A stretch of 59,476 nt of DNA from Flammeovirga sp. EKP202 (GCF_014534745.1 NZ_JACVVP010000047.1:1-59476), one strand, 5' to 3'; numbered from the stretch's first letter, positions 17,654 to 27,381 are shown. Notes: generated by a model not told the origin, from the letters alone. Numbers and translations are program-made.

Positions 17654-19030
17654 CTATCTACCTGCGTTTTTCATCGCATTTTTGGCAGGAATAATTGAAG
17701 CAAAGACCGTGATAGTAGTGACTGTTAGGCAAATGATTAGAAAGTCAATCCATCTGGTTTCAACAGGGTAAGCATCTAAAATACCATTGTTAGCTCCTGT
17801 ACTTATCCATTTGAATTTTTCTTGAGAAAAACAGAAGACATATCCTGAAAGCAAACCAAAAATGGCACCTGACAAGGCGACTAGCCCACCTTCAAATAGG
17901 AAAATTTTACCAATCATCTTATTCGTGGCTCCCATTGATTTCAAGATGCTCATGTCATGTGCTTTCTCAATAGATAGCATTGCTAAAGCGAAGAAAACAT
18001 TGAAAGAGGCGATACCTAAAATCAACGCAAATGTTCCATAAGTAAAAAACTTCTCAATTTTTAAAGCCCTTAATACTTGAGCTTGTTGTTCAGGTCTAGT
18101 TTTAATGATAAAGTCATCTCCCAATACTTTTTGAAGGTTACTTTTGACTTTATCCGCTGTATATTCGTCTGTTGTTTTAATTTCTAATCCAGTTCTTAGG
18201 TTACCATAATTCAAAAGAGAATTAGCAAATTCTAAAGAAACAATAACGGTAGCCTGATCAAATTGAGGTTCAGCTACAAACACTCCCCCTGCTTGAATTA
18301 TCTTTTTATTAAATGCTTTTCCAGGGTCTAGAGATGCTTTTCCTTTTCTTTTTGGATACCAAAATTGAAGCGGGTACATACTGTCTCTTAGTCGAAGCCC
18401 TAGCTCCTGATATACTCCAGAACCTACCAAAACATATCTTGTGTCATTACTAAAAAGTTTGTTTGTTCCTAAAACAACGGTAGTATCAATTTGAGTTTGA
18501 AGTGCAAAGTTTTCACTTACCCCTTTCATCGTTACTACTTTCTGTTTGTTGTTGTAAAGGATCAGAACTTTATCTTCAATTACTTCAGTTATGGCTTTTA
18601 TTCCTTCCACGTTTTCTATTTCATTACGAAACGACCAAGTGTAAGGAAATGACTTCCCTTCGGCAGGAATGATTTTTAACTCAGGGTTGTGTCTATTGAA
18701 CATACCCGTCAACGTTTGTTCCATTCCATTAAATAATGAAAGTACAATAACTAGTGCAGCAGTACCAAAACCCACACCAATCATCGCAATATTAGATAAC
18801 GTTTGTATGAAGTTTTGTTTAATAAATCGTTCTGCTAATCCTTTATACGTCCTACGAATCCGTTTTGGGGAGAATGTAAAAAGTACTCCTATGGCCTTTC
18901 CTAAAAAGATAATTAACCCAAAAGACATTTGAACCACTAATACAATGAGCATTAGAGGGATGCTTTTGATATTTCTTTGAGATAGGAAATATCTTTTTGC
19001 TACAAAGAAAGGTAGTCCTGATTTCGACAT
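17654..19030 (-). CDS. ABC transporter permease, FtsX/LolC-E family
   Basis: 458 residues. Membrane segments lie near 28-50 and 95-118, then a large periplasmic domain (about 120-320), then three C-terminal membrane helices. MIGVGFGTAALVIVLSLFNGM and LSIEKAHDMSILKSMGATNKMI are the conserved FtsX/MacB features. This fits a LolC/E-type permease that pulls lipoproteins from the inner membrane. The stretch between the first two helices is longer than in Proteobacteria. No ATPase gene is adjacent, so its partner is encoded elsewhere. Confidence 0.87.
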   Translation of the reverse strand: MSKSGLPFFVAKRYFLSQRNIKSIPLMLIVLVVQMSFGLIIFLGKAIGVLFTFSPKRIRRTYKGLAERFIKQNFIQTLSNIAMIGVGFGTAALVIVLSLFNGMEQTLTGMFNRHNPELKIIPAEGKSFPYTWSFRNEIENVEGIKAITEVIEDKVLILYNNKQKVVTMKGVSENFALQTQIDTTVVLGTNKLFSNDTRYVLVGSGVYQELGLRLRDSMYPLQFWYPKRKGKASLDPGKAFNKKIIQAGGVFVAEPQFDQATVIVSLEFANSLLNYGNLRTGLEIKTTDEYTADKVKSNLQKVLGDDFIIKTRPEQQAQVLRALKIEKFFTYGTFALILGIASFNVFFALAMLSIEKAHDMSILKSMGATNKMIGKIFLFEGGLVALSGAIFGLLSGYVFCFSQEKFKWISTGANNGILDAYPVETRWIDFLIICLTVTTITVFASIIPAKNAMKNAGR

Positions 19031-19509
19031 TTACTTTTTTATTAACTTCGTCACAAAGTTAAGCGTAGAGTTTAATTCTTAACAACATTGTAGTAATAAC
19101 TTCACTTGAAAGTTGAAAGTTTGTAATTATTGTAAAGAATAATAGAGTTTTCAAATTAATTTGTTCGATGTAGGGGGGCTTAAGCTTAGAGGTAAGCATT
19201 TTTAACGCTGATCTTCGGAGAGTAGATACAATATGCCTAGTACTATTTTGTGATAATGACAGATTAAATTGAAGAAACAGACATCATTATTATTCCATTT
19301 TTTTGTATTGTAATTACAAAAAACAAAATGGGATTATCTATTAATTACTTTTGACTTAGTACTTACTCGTAGAATATCTTAACTTTGGGGCTATAAATAG
19401 GTACGGGGTAACGGATAGTAATAACGAAATATTATTATCGAACAATTTAAACTAAATAGCAATCAGACAAATCTTGGATAAAGTATCACCTTATTTAGGA
19501 ATTAGAAAG
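19031..19509. other. Divergent intergenic region with an inverted repeat
   Basis: A 479-bp gap between divergent genes with no credible ORF. At 19295-19332 there is a near-perfect inverted repeat: CCATTTT and TTTGTA on the left, TACAAA and CAAAATGG on the right. It could be an operator or the end of a short transcript. TACTTTTG at 19346-19353 matches TAnnTTTG and may be the -7 box of the WG-repeat gene, though no good -33 is seen. Confidence 0.45.
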
Positions 19510-22143
19510 ATGAAATTTTACTTTCTACTGCTACTTTTTTGTGCTTGCACTAATACGCTTTTTGCTCAAAATGTAAAATCATTTTGGAAGCTATTGGAAA
19601 AAGAGGAGTATATCAAAATTGAAAAAAAAATACAAAAGGTAAGAAATGCTGAAGTGACAGATGCTGTTTTGCAATCTTACTTAGGGCTTTATTTCTTTTA
19701 TGTTCCCAAGGTCTCTAACTTAGACTCAGCTTACTATTATTTTCAAAGTGCTGACACCTTATGGAATGCGGCATCTGAAGATCAGATCAATTCTTGGTCT
19801 AAAAGCTATGTGACTGAAGATTCTATTAAAAATTGGATTCAGAATGTAGAAAAAACGGGTTTTGATCAAACTTTAGATAGTATGACAGAACTAGGTTTTG
19901 CTGCTTATATTCAAAAATTCCCACATGCCTTATACATCCCTAGAGCTATTGAACTTAGAGACAGCCTTGGTTTTGAAAATGCTAAAAAAGAACATAGTTA
20001 TAATGCTTATGAGGCTTTTGTAAGAACCTACCCTGAAGCAAAACAGGCGGAAGAAGCACAGCATCAATATGAGCTATTGGTTTATCATTCTAAAACAAAA
20101 GATGCGGATGAAAAGGTTTTAGCTCAATTCTTATTAGAGCATCCTAATAATAAATACAGAGAAAAGGTAGAAGGTCAACTTTATAAATTAAGAACTGAGA
20201 ATAGATCTAGAAGTGACTATGAACAGTTTATCCGAGACTACCCCCAAAGTATTTATGCAGATTCAGCAATTGCCCACTTGTGGTATTTTTCAACTGTAAA
20301 AGATAGTATTTTAACCAATTACCCCACTTGGTCTGAAAAAGAATACTATGGATCTGTTTTAAATGAAAAGGAAAGAGTATTTCCTGTTTGTAGAGACGAG
20401 GAGATTATTTTTATCGATGCAAATGGTCATGCTTATCTTGAAGGAGACTTTGTAAGTGCATCATCAGATTATAATTGTCATGGTACAGCAAATACCTACT
20501 TTGAGGTGACAAAAGAATCTGGAATGGGTTGGGTAGACCGAAAAGGTAAAGTAGTTGTAGTGTGTCAGTATGAAGAAATAATACCATTAGAAGAAGGGTT
20601 GGTGAGTGTGAAAAAGAATAATCAATATGGTATTTATGCTCTAAATGAGGGGGAATGGATGCCTACTATTTATGATCAAGTATTGAGAGTAAGTAATAGG
20701 TTATTTGGTGTAAGAAAGAAGTCGCGTTGGGGAGTGATTTCATTAGAAGGCGAAATTAAATTTCCTGTTGAAGCGGGGCAATTGATTCATATTTCTGATA
20801 ATATGGTATTGGTGATGAAAAAAGGACGATGGGCCAGTTATACAGAATCAGATATTTTTGAAAATAATATTTCTACTGCGGACTCTATATTCAAGTTTGA
20901 AAGCTATAAATTATTGAAAGACCAATGGTATGCACTCTCAGAGGCCGGTAAGTGGTCTATTTATTCTCCTAATGGAAAAAAATGGAGTAAGGGAGTGACT
21001 TTTGATGAAATCAGAGATACATCGAATGAAGAAGGTTGGCTGGTAAGAAATGACTCTTTATGGCAACTGATCAATTATGACATGAAAATCAAAATTGATT
21101 CAATGCTTCAGCCTGTCTTGGTTCAAGATAAAGGTGTGATATCAAAATGGAAGGGTAAGTGGAATGCTTATCAATGGGATGGCTCAAAAATAGGAGAGCA
21201 TGATTCAGACACTCTTTCTTTTTTGAATCAGGAGTTAGATTTATTGATAGAGAAAGAAAAAAAATATTGGGTAAAGTTTTTTCAATCAGAAAAGACCTTG
21301 TCGCTTCAGAAATATAAGGACTGGAACATTACACATATCCAACAAGACTCATTAAACCCTGCTTTTTTATCCGTTAAAAGTAAAAGGAATAATAAATATG
21401 CTTTATTGAATGAAAATGGGTCTCAGATCATGACACCCCAATTCAGTAAACTAAATGTATATCAAGAGGGAGTGGTGACGGCAAAATATGGTTCTTTAGA
21501 ATATCTTTATTCTGTAAAAGGAAAAAAGATTTATAATGAGGGATATTCGTCCATAAAATATGACAATGGCGTATTTCACTTAAAATCTAAAGGGAAATAT
21601 GGTTTATTTGTGCCTGATTCTTCTTTTAGGATTCCTCCAATTTTTGATGAACCTTTGCAGAAAACGCACTTGAAAAAGGAAGGAGAACAATTATGGATGG
21701 GTAAAAAAGCTGGAAAATATGGTTTACTTTCTCTATCAAATGCCAAAACAGCAAGGCTCTACTATGAAAAGATGAAACCTATCAATAACGGATTAGCTTT
21801 TGTATGGGAAGATGAGAAATGGAAGTTACTAGACGTTGTAAACAATACTATAGCTTTAGAGTGTGAAAGTTATGAATTATTTGCACTAAGTGATGACCAA
21901 TTTTGGATCCGATACGTAAAGGAAAATAAGTTTGGAGTTTACACTTCAAAGTTTGGAGATGTAATATTCCCTGAGTTTGAATCTATAGAAAATATGGGGG
22001 ATATTCAACGCCCTTTATTTATTGGTAAACAATATATACATCAGGCAAAATTAAACATACTACTTTATATGGATTTGCAGGGTAAAGTTGTATTTCAAAC
22101 AATATTAAACGAAAATCAATACAGTAAAATAAAATGTGAGTAA
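19510..22143 (+). CDS. Exported WG-repeat protein
   Basis: 877 residues from the ATG at 19510, which gives a clean signal peptide (KFYFLLLLFCAC...LFAQ). A TTG start 12 codons earlier is possible but weak. The N-terminal third (about 20-270) is helical and TPR-like. The rest carries repeated WG motifs, about 25-50 residues each: GMGWVDRKGKVVV, QYGIYALNEGEWMP, RWGVISLEGEIKFP, KYALLNENGSQI, KYGLFVPDSSF, KYGLLSLSNAK, KFGVYTSKFGDVIFP. WG-repeat proteins are common in Bacteroidota and usually have no known role. They are thought to be beta-sheet scaffolds for interactions at the envelope. It is the only gene in its unit. Confidence 0.82.
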   Translation: MKFYFLLLLFCACTNTLFAQNVKSFWKLLEKEEYIKIEKKIQKVRNAEVTDAVLQSYLGLYFFYVPKVSNLDSAYYYFQSADTLWNAASEDQINSWSKSYVTEDSIKNWIQNVEKTGFDQTLDSMTELGFAAYIQKFPHALYIPRAIELRDSLGFENAKKEHSYNAYEAFVRTYPEAKQAEEAQHQYELLVYHSKTKDADEKVLAQFLLEHPNNKYREKVEGQLYKLRTENRSRSDYEQFIRDYPQSIYADSAIAHLWYFSTVKDSILTNYPTWSEKEYYGSVLNEKERVFPVCRDEEIIFIDANGHAYLEGDFVSASSDYNCHGTANTYFEVTKESGMGWVDRKGKVVVVCQYEEIIPLEEGLVSVKKNNQYGIYALNEGEWMPTIYDQVLRVSNRLFGVRKKSRWGVISLEGEIKFPVEAGQLIHISDNMVLVMKKGRWASYTESDIFENNISTADSIFKFESYKLLKDQWYALSEAGKWSIYSPNGKKWSKGVTFDEIRDTSNEEGWLVRNDSLWQLINYDMKIKIDSMLQPVLVQDKGVISKWKGKWNAYQWDGSKIGEHDSDTLSFLNQELDLLIEKEKKYWVKFFQSEKTLSLQKYKDWNITHIQQDSLNPAFLSVKSKRNNKYALLNENGSQIMTPQFSKLNVYQEGVVTAKYGSLEYLYSVKGKKIYNEGYSSIKYDNGVFHLKSKGKYGLFVPDSSFRIPPIFDEPLQKTHLKKEGEQLWMGKKAGKYGLLSLSNAKTARLYYEKMKPINNGLAFVWEDEKWKLLDVVNNTIALECESYELFALSDDQFWIRYVKENKFGVYTSKFGDVIFPEFESIENMGDIQRPLFIGKQYIHQAKLNILLYMDLQGKVVFQTILNENQYSKIKCE

Positions 22144-22407
22144 TTATCTACGATTAACGTTTCAGATCTAAAAAGAGGTTAAAGAATTGTTAAAACTATC
22201 TTAATGAACTCTCTTAAATAGATTTATTGAATTTTATCATTGTTTTGAGTTCTCTAAATTTTCTAAAATAGCATTGCAGTTACAGAGGATAAATATTAAA
22301 AGAATACGAGAATTTCAACTTATGCGATTGGCGTTCAAGTAAATACTAATTAAAAACAACAATCTTTCTAGTTGCATCAAGCATCAAGTACGATATAATA
22401 CACAATT

Positions 22408-23904
22408 ATGAAAAAGAAATTATTACTTCTACTTTTGTCGATTGGAGTAGGTATGACAGTAGGAGTAGCTCCAGCCCTAGCAAGTGGAGGAGGTCATCCA
22501 GAGGCTGCTGCCTGGTCAGTTATTCCGTTTGCAACATTATTGACGATGATTGCTACAGGACCACTTTTTTACGAAAAATTTTGGCATCATAACTATCCAA
22601 AAGTAGCGGTAGGTCTAGCATCGGTTGTAGTGCTGTATTACATTTTTGGTTTACACAATACTCACGCACCAATCCATGCATTTTTTGAGTATTTCCAATT
22701 TATTGCCTTGCTATCAGGTTTGTATATCGCTTCAGGTGGTATCATGATTAAAGTAGATAGAAAAGGTACACCAATGGTCAATACTATTTTACTGGTATTT
22801 GGAGCGGTAATATCAAATATCATTGGTACAACAGGAGCTTCAATGCTATTGATTAGACCATTTATGCGTCTAAACCAACAAAGACTTCAACCTTATCACA
22901 TTGTATTCTTCATCTTCATTGTGAGTAATGTAGGTGGAGCATTAACACCAATTGGTGATCCTCCATTATTCTTAGGTTTCTTAAAAGGTGTGCCTTTTGA
23001 GTGGACATTAGTACACAGTTTACCAATGTGGGCTTTCGCTATTGCAGTTTTAGCATTGGTTTTCTATTTCTTTGATAAGCGTTTCATCAACAAAAGAAAC
23101 TTGTTGCATGTTGGAGAAGAAGAAAAAGAGTATACAAACAAGGTCAATATTACTGGTTCTAAAAACTTTGCATGGTTAGCTGTTTTAGTAGGTGCAGTAT
23201 TTTTAGATCCTTCTAAAATTGGTTGGTTACCAGGTATTCTTCAAACACATGATGGTTTTTCTATTGGATTCCTTGCGGACTTAGAACATCATGAAGGAGC
23301 GACACTATTTTCTTTCATTAGAGAAGTAATCATGTTAACAGTAGGCTTCTTATCTTTCAAGTTAGCAGATAAGGAGGCAATCAATGGTAACGAATTTAAC
23401 TTTGAGCCAATTCGTGAAGTAGCCTTTATCTTCATTGGTATTTTCGGTACAATGATGCCAGCACTTGAGTTAGTTGCCAACTTTGCGAAGTCTCCAGAAG
23501 GTGCAGCATTGATCACACACAATTCATTGTATTGGGCAACAGGTGCTTTATCAGGAATCTTGGATAATGCTCCAACATACCTGAACTTCTTTACTGCTGC
23601 AATGGCCTCTAAGGGTGCTGATATTGGTGTAGTGAAAGACGTGATTGACTTTACAAATGGTATTGTACAAGGATCTCCAAACGCTGAAGCTATATTAGAG
23701 CTTACAGCGATCTCAGTGGCAGCGGTATTCTTCGGTGCAATGACTTATATTGGTAACGGACCTAACTTTATGGTGAAATCAATTGCTGAACAATCAGGTG
23801 TAGAAATGCCTTCATTCTTCGGTTATATTGTACGTTACTCATTACCTATCTTACTAAGCGTATTAATCGTTGTTTGGTTAGTATTCTTTGCTTTTGCAGG
23901 ATAA
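22408..23904 (+). CDS. Sodium:proton antiporter, NhaD-like (IT superfamily)
   Basis: 498 residues with about 12 membrane segments and a cleavable or first-helix signal ending near ALASGG. Conserved motifs: NIIGTTGASMLLIRP, NVGGALTPIGDPPLFLGFLKG and LSGILDNAPTYLNFF, followed by GAMTYIGNGPNFMVKSIAEQSG. These are hallmark re-entrant-loop segments of NhaD/ArsB-type transporters. It likely exports Na+ in exchange for protons, which fits a marine cell. Single gene with a strong terminator at 23943-23985. Confidence 0.88.
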   Translation: MKKKLLLLLLSIGVGMTVGVAPALASGGGHPEAAAWSVIPFATLLTMIATGPLFYEKFWHHNYPKVAVGLASVVVLYYIFGLHNTHAPIHAFFEYFQFIALLSGLYIASGGIMIKVDRKGTPMVNTILLVFGAVISNIIGTTGASMLLIRPFMRLNQQRLQPYHIVFFIFIVSNVGGALTPIGDPPLFLGFLKGVPFEWTLVHSLPMWAFAIAVLALVFYFFDKRFINKRNLLHVGEEEKEYTNKVNITGSKNFAWLAVLVGAVFLDPSKIGWLPGILQTHDGFSIGFLADLEHHEGATLFSFIREVIMLTVGFLSFKLADKEAINGNEFNFEPIREVAFIFIGIFGTMMPALELVANFAKSPEGAALITHNSLYWATGALSGILDNAPTYLNFFTAAMASKGADIGVVKDVIDFTNGIVQGSPNAEAILELTAISVAAVFFGAMTYIGNGPNFMVKSIAEQSGVEMPSFFGYIVRYSLPILLSVLIVVWLVFFAFAG

Positions 23905-23942
23905 TATGCTTCTGAATTTTTATTCAGAACTTTAAAATATGT

Positions 23943-23985
23943 AAGCGTTATCATGGTTTTCCGTGGTAGCGCTTTTTCTTTTTTA
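23943..23985 (+). terminator. Terminator of the antiporter gene
   Basis: A 14-bp stem including G-T pairs (AAGCGTTATCATGG with CCGTGGTAGCGCTT) encloses a TTTT loop and is followed by TTTCTTTTTT. A weaker hairpin TTCTGAA/TTCAGAA sits just before it at 23910-23929. Confidence 0.88.
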
Positions 23986-24076
23986 GAGGAAATAATAAAT
24001 CCTATTCACTACTTTTCTCTTTGTACTTGTTTATATTTGACCGCTAAATTAATAAATCAAACGGATCGGATTTTTT

Positions 24077-25105
24077 ATGAGAAATATGTATTCCCATTTT
24101 TTAGTAGGAGTGTTGCTGTTATTGACTTTTGTAAGTTGTAATAATGATACTGAAAAGGAAGTTCCTGATGTATCAGATATTGAAGTCAATGTAGAAGTAA
24201 GGAGGCTGGAACAGGAAATTTTTGCTTTGAAAAGCAAGGATGAGATTGTAAAGTATTTGATTGAAAATCCTGAAATAGAACATAAGTATTTCCTACAAGC
24301 GGGACTTTATCCTTCAAGAGCCTATTTGGTCGATGCACTTTGGGATTTTAGACAAAAGGTAGAAAATGATACTTTGAAATTAGATGCAGATAGAATTTTC
24401 GGAGATTTCGAGAAGCAAAAGAAAGAGTTTGAACAAGCATTTAAATATATAAAATACCACTTCCCTGATTTTGTGCCACCCAAAATTTATACTTCAGTTT
24501 CAGGCTTTGCCAATTGGGGTTTCGGTGGTGACGTCATTGACTTTGGTGATTTTATCGTGATAGGTCTGGATTACTTTGAAGGTGAAACGGCAACTTATAG
24601 AGTACCTGAGGTACCTAATTATATTCTAAAGCGTTATTCTCCGAACTATTTAGTTCCTTTTACTATTCAAATCCTTTCGAACCGCTTTAATAAGGTGAAT
24701 GCGAATGATAGAACTGTCTTGTCACATATGATTGCGTGGGGAAAGGCTTATGAGTTTGTAGATGAAGTATTACCTTATGTTCCAGATACTATCAAAGTAG
24801 CGTATACTGAGCAGCAATTGGTAGAAGTCAATTACAATGAAGGATATATATGGTCTCACTTTGTTGAAAATGAGCTCCTGTACAAGTCTGAGCGTATGGC
24901 AGTGAAGCGTTACGTTGATGATAGACCCACAACATCAGAAATATCAGGAGAGAGCCCAGGAAGAATTGGAAGGTGGTTAGGTTGGAGAATTGTTGGCAGC
25001 TATATGAAAGCGAATCCAAAAATTACTCTCTCTGAATTAATGGCAGACGATAATGCGAACAAGATCTTAAGACAATCAAAGTATAAACCACTGAGTAGAA
25101 AATAG
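24077..25105 (+). CDS. gldB: Gliding motility lipoprotein GldB
   Basis: 342 residues. A lipoprotein signal ends at LLLLTFVSC, so the protein is lipid-anchored after Cys21. The C-terminal block ISGESPGRIGRWLGWRIVGS with YMKANPKITL is the strongest GldB signature, with YTSVSGFANWGFG and DFIVIGLDYF in the middle. GldB is an essential lipoprotein in Flavobacterium gliding. It is conserved in gliding and many non-gliding Bacteroidota, and its biochemical role is unknown. An alternative ATG four codons in is possible. No other gld genes adjoin it. A likely RNA gene lies immediately downstream. Confidence 0.92.
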   Translation: MRNMYSHFLVGVLLLLTFVSCNNDTEKEVPDVSDIEVNVEVRRLEQEIFALKSKDEIVKYLIENPEIEHKYFLQAGLYPSRAYLVDALWDFRQKVENDTLKLDADRIFGDFEKQKKEFEQAFKYIKYHFPDFVPPKIYTSVSGFANWGFGGDVIDFGDFIVIGLDYFEGETATYRVPEVPNYILKRYSPNYLVPFTIQILSNRFNKVNANDRTVLSHMIAWGKAYEFVDEVLPYVPDTIKVAYTEQQLVEVNYNEGYIWSHFVENELLYKSERMAVKRYVDDRPTTSEISGESPGRIGRWLGWRIVGSYMKANPKITLSELMADDNANKILRQSKYKPLSRK

Positions 25106-25219
25106 TCTCGCTAATTTTTTGATTTTGAACCTAATATTACCCTTTTAAGCAAAGAAATATTAGATTACTCTAAACAATCTTAAAGGATTAGTATGTGTCT
25201 GTAATAATATTTAGTATTG

Positions 25220-25402
25220 GTAAACGAGGAATATTCAGCGTTTTATCCTCGCCTTATTGAAGTACTTTAATGCTATTTTGATAAGGTGAGCACCAAAGAG
25301 CTTATTTTGGTGGACATTTGATTTATGTCAATGTTGAAAAAATTATTTATATCCTCGTTTACTGAGCCTCCCCTATTGTTTTGCAGTATGTGGAGGTTTT
25401 TT
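25220..25402 (+). ncRNA. Candidate structured non-coding RNA
   Basis: A 183-nt region with layered helices on the plus strand. P1: GTAAACGAGGA (25220-25230) pairs with TCCTCGTTTAC (25352-25362), 11 contiguous bp plus 3 more past a bulge. Inside are P2 (25250-25258 with 25280-25288, 9 bp), P3 (CACCAAA/TTTGGTG, 25291-25312) and P4 (GACAT/ATGTC, 25313-25329). A hairpin and T6 run follow at 25367-25402. A second copy of TCCTCG at 25246-25251 can compete with the 3' side of P1. A weak -7 (TAGTATTG, 25212-25219) lies just upstream. The size is compatible with a 6S-like RNA, but I cannot confirm a family. It could also be the gldB 3' UTR. Confidence 0.5.
25367..25402 (+). terminator. Terminator of the candidate RNA
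   Basis: CCTCC pairs with GGAGG, an inner ATTG/CAGT helix sits on the same axis, and TTTTTT follows. The stem is interrupted by small internal loops. Confidence 0.55.
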
Positions 25403-25431
25403 AGTTTGTAATATGTTTTAAACTGCAAAAT

Positions 25432-25466
25432 AAAAAAGGCAGTCCATCTTACAATGAACTGCCCTT
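25432..25466 (-). terminator. Terminator of hpf
   Basis: On the minus strand GGCAGTTCAT pairs with ATGGACTGCC around a short loop, followed by TTTTTT. Confidence 0.88.
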
Positions 25467-25524
25467 TAGCATCTTTTTATATTGAACTTTTAGCCTCGTT
25501 TTCTACAAATGAGGTGGTTTGAGC

Positions 25525-25839
25525 TTAAGCTCCTGATTTATCTAAAAGTTTTTCTTTATATTTTTTTACTTGGCGGCGTAAAGATTCAGTTGCCTCATCT
25601 GTTGCGGCTTCAAAAGATACACCATGCTTCTTAGCAACTAGAATATCTCCTGGAAGATGTAACTTGATTTCAACTACCTTGTTATCTCGACTGTTGTCAC
25701 CATTTTTTTCTACCCTTAGGAATACTTCTCCTCCTGTAAAACGGTCATAAAAAGTTTCCAATTTATTAATTTTAATCTCAATAAAATCGATTAATTTCTG
25801 ATCTGCTGTGAAATGTATTGATTGGATGTCGAGTTTCAT
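25525..25839 (-). CDS. hpf: Ribosome hibernation-promoting factor (short HPF/RaiA type)
   Basis: 104 residues of a single HPF/RaiA domain: MKLDIQSIHFTADQKLIDFI, then VVEIKLHLPGDILVAKKHG, then a basic helix FEAATDEATESLRRQVKKYK. There is no long-form C-terminal dimerisation domain. It binds the small ribosomal subunit and silences ribosomes in stationary phase. The order rpsU-xerC-hpf is common in Bacteroidota. Confidence 0.93.
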   Translation of the reverse strand: MKLDIQSIHFTADQKLIDFIEIKINKLETFYDRFTGGEVFLRVEKNGDNSRDNKVVEIKLHLPGDILVAKKHGVSFEAATDEATESLRRQVKKYKEKLLDKSGA

Positions 25840-26027
25840 ATTCTTACAGTTTTATGTGTTATGAAAAATTTTAACTGTGAAAAGATGCTGTACAATTTTC
25901 TCATTTGTACAAAACAATGTGTCGTATAACACCCTGCTAAAAGTATTAATTTTACCGTTTATCTTATAATCTATATTACGGCTTTTTTCCAACTTGGTTG
26001 TATGAATTTACAACATTTTTTCAGTAT

Positions 26028-26918
26028 TCAAACCCTTTTTTTCTTTGCTCTAGGGTGGGCTTGTGCATGTACTTTTTTCATTCTTTGGAGCGAAGAATGT
26101 GTATATATCTGAGTGGCAGAAAGATTGGCATGTCCAAGTAGTTCTTTTACGTCATTTAAGGCTGCTCCTTTTTCTAAAATATTTGTTGCAAAAGAATGTC
26201 TTAAAATATGTGGACTTTTTTTTCCTGCTGTTGTATTCACCTCCAAATAGTGCTTTACAATGCTGTAAAGTTGGCTGTACTTCAAGGTGGCACCATCTTG
26301 TAGTAGGAATAGATCGGGGTTTTGATGTTCTTTTCTATTGCTAAGGTAAGTTTTAAGTTGTTGTACTAATACTGCGTGTAGAGGAACGATACGCTCCTTA
26401 TCACGTTTTCCTAAGACTTTTACAGTATTTTTATAAAAGTCTAGATCTTTGACTTGTATGCTTAATAACTCATTTGCTCTTAATCCAGTTCCATAAAGGA
26501 ACTCAAAAATTAGTTTATCCCTTATTCCATCAAAAGAGTCGTCAAAAACTTCTCCATTGAGCATATTATCCATTTCTTGTGGTTTAACATACTGAGGGAT
26601 TCTTTTCGAGGTTTTTAATACATGTAAAGTCTTGGCAGGGTCAATGTCTATGATACCACACTGTTTTAAGTACTTGTAGAAGCTTTTTAGAGAAGTGCTT
26701 TTCCGATTAATACTTCTTGGGCTTAAATCTGCTTCCATTAATGAAGCTACCCAAATTCTAACTTCCGCTTTTGTTGCTTTTTCGAGTGACGCATTTCCAT
26801 CTTCTTCTTTCAAAAAAGCTTGGAACTGTTCTAAGTCAATTCTATAGGCGGTGAGGGTATGGGAACTTACTTTCTTTTCAAATTCTAGATAAGTTAAAAA
26901 AGATTGGAGTATTGTCAT
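26028..26918 (-). CDS. xerC: Tyrosine recombinase XerC-like
   Basis: 296 residues. A SAM-like DNA-binding domain (about 1-90) precedes the catalytic domain. The active residues are all present: R147 (GTGLRANELL), K171, H237 and R240 (HILRHSF), H263 (LLGHANL) and nucleophile Y272 (QIYTHSS). The length and the rpsU-xerC-hpf context point to the housekeeping chromosome-dimer recombinase, not a phage integrase. Whether the cell has a separate XerD cannot be seen here. Confidence 0.9.
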   Translation of the reverse strand: MTILQSFLTYLEFEKKVSSHTLTAYRIDLEQFQAFLKEEDGNASLEKATKAEVRIWVASLMEADLSPRSINRKSTSLKSFYKYLKQCGIIDIDPAKTLHVLKTSKRIPQYVKPQEMDNMLNGEVFDDSFDGIRDKLIFEFLYGTGLRANELLSIQVKDLDFYKNTVKVLGKRDKERIVPLHAVLVQQLKTYLSNRKEHQNPDLFLLQDGATLKYSQLYSIVKHYLEVNTTAGKKSPHILRHSFATNILEKGAALNDVKELLGHANLSATQIYTHSSLQRMKKVHAQAHPRAKKKRV

Positions 26919-27078
26919 ATAAATATACCTGCTGTTCGTACTCGTCGAAAACTCTATTCATTTTAATTTATGAATCTCAAAATACTAATTTATTATTACT
27001 CAATACACAATTATATTCCGAAGAGTACTTGCGTCTAAATTACACTTAAAATTTAGAATTTGAAAATTTTTTAAAGCA

Positions 27079-27112
27079 AAAAGCCTATCAATTCTAAAAT
27101 TGATAGGCTTTC
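27079..27112 (-). terminator. Terminator or attenuator after rpsU
   Basis: A perfect 14-bp stem (AAAGCCTATCAATT with AATTGATAGGCTTT) with a 4-nt loop, followed on the minus strand by a short T/G run. It would uncouple much of rpsU transcription from xerC and hpf. Confidence 0.85.
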
Positions 27113-27133
27113 GTTGAGAACTCAAAAAAGAGA

Positions 27134-27328
27134 TTAAGCACCTTGCTCAGTTCTCATTTTGATTTTGTAAGCTGTTTTGATAGCTTTTTTACGGTCAGCT
27201 ACTGATTGCTTCTCATAGTAAGCACGTGCACGTAATTGACGTAATACTTTTGTTCTCTCAAATTTCTTTTTGAAACGCTTAAGAGCACGGTCGATAGACT
27301 CGTTATCTTTTACTTTAATTTCGATCAT
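27134..27328 (-). CDS. rpsU: 30S ribosomal protein S21
   Basis: 64 residues matching bS21: MIEIKVKDNESIDRALKRFK, then KKFERTKVLRQLRAR and a basic C-terminus. It sits near the anti-Shine-Dalgarno end of 16S rRNA. Bacteroidota initiation makes little use of Shine-Dalgarno pairing, and I see no strong GGAGG-type sites before genes in this window. Confidence 0.95.
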   Translation of the reverse strand: MIEIKVKDNESIDRALKRFKKKFERTKVLRQLRARAYYEKQSVADRKKAIKTAYKIKMRTEQGA

Positions 27329-27381
27329 TATATTTTCCTTTTAATAAGGTTTTTTCAAATTCAATTCATGATTTCGGATCG

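Noticed and set aside
26063-26344. 93-residue ORF antisense to xerC
   Set aside because: Fully inside xerC on the other strand, composition not like a real protein.
26028-26918. Tyrosine recombinase as a mark of a phage or integrative element
   Set aside because: It sits in the usual rpsU-xerC-hpf order, has housekeeping length, and no att repeats or phage genes flank it.
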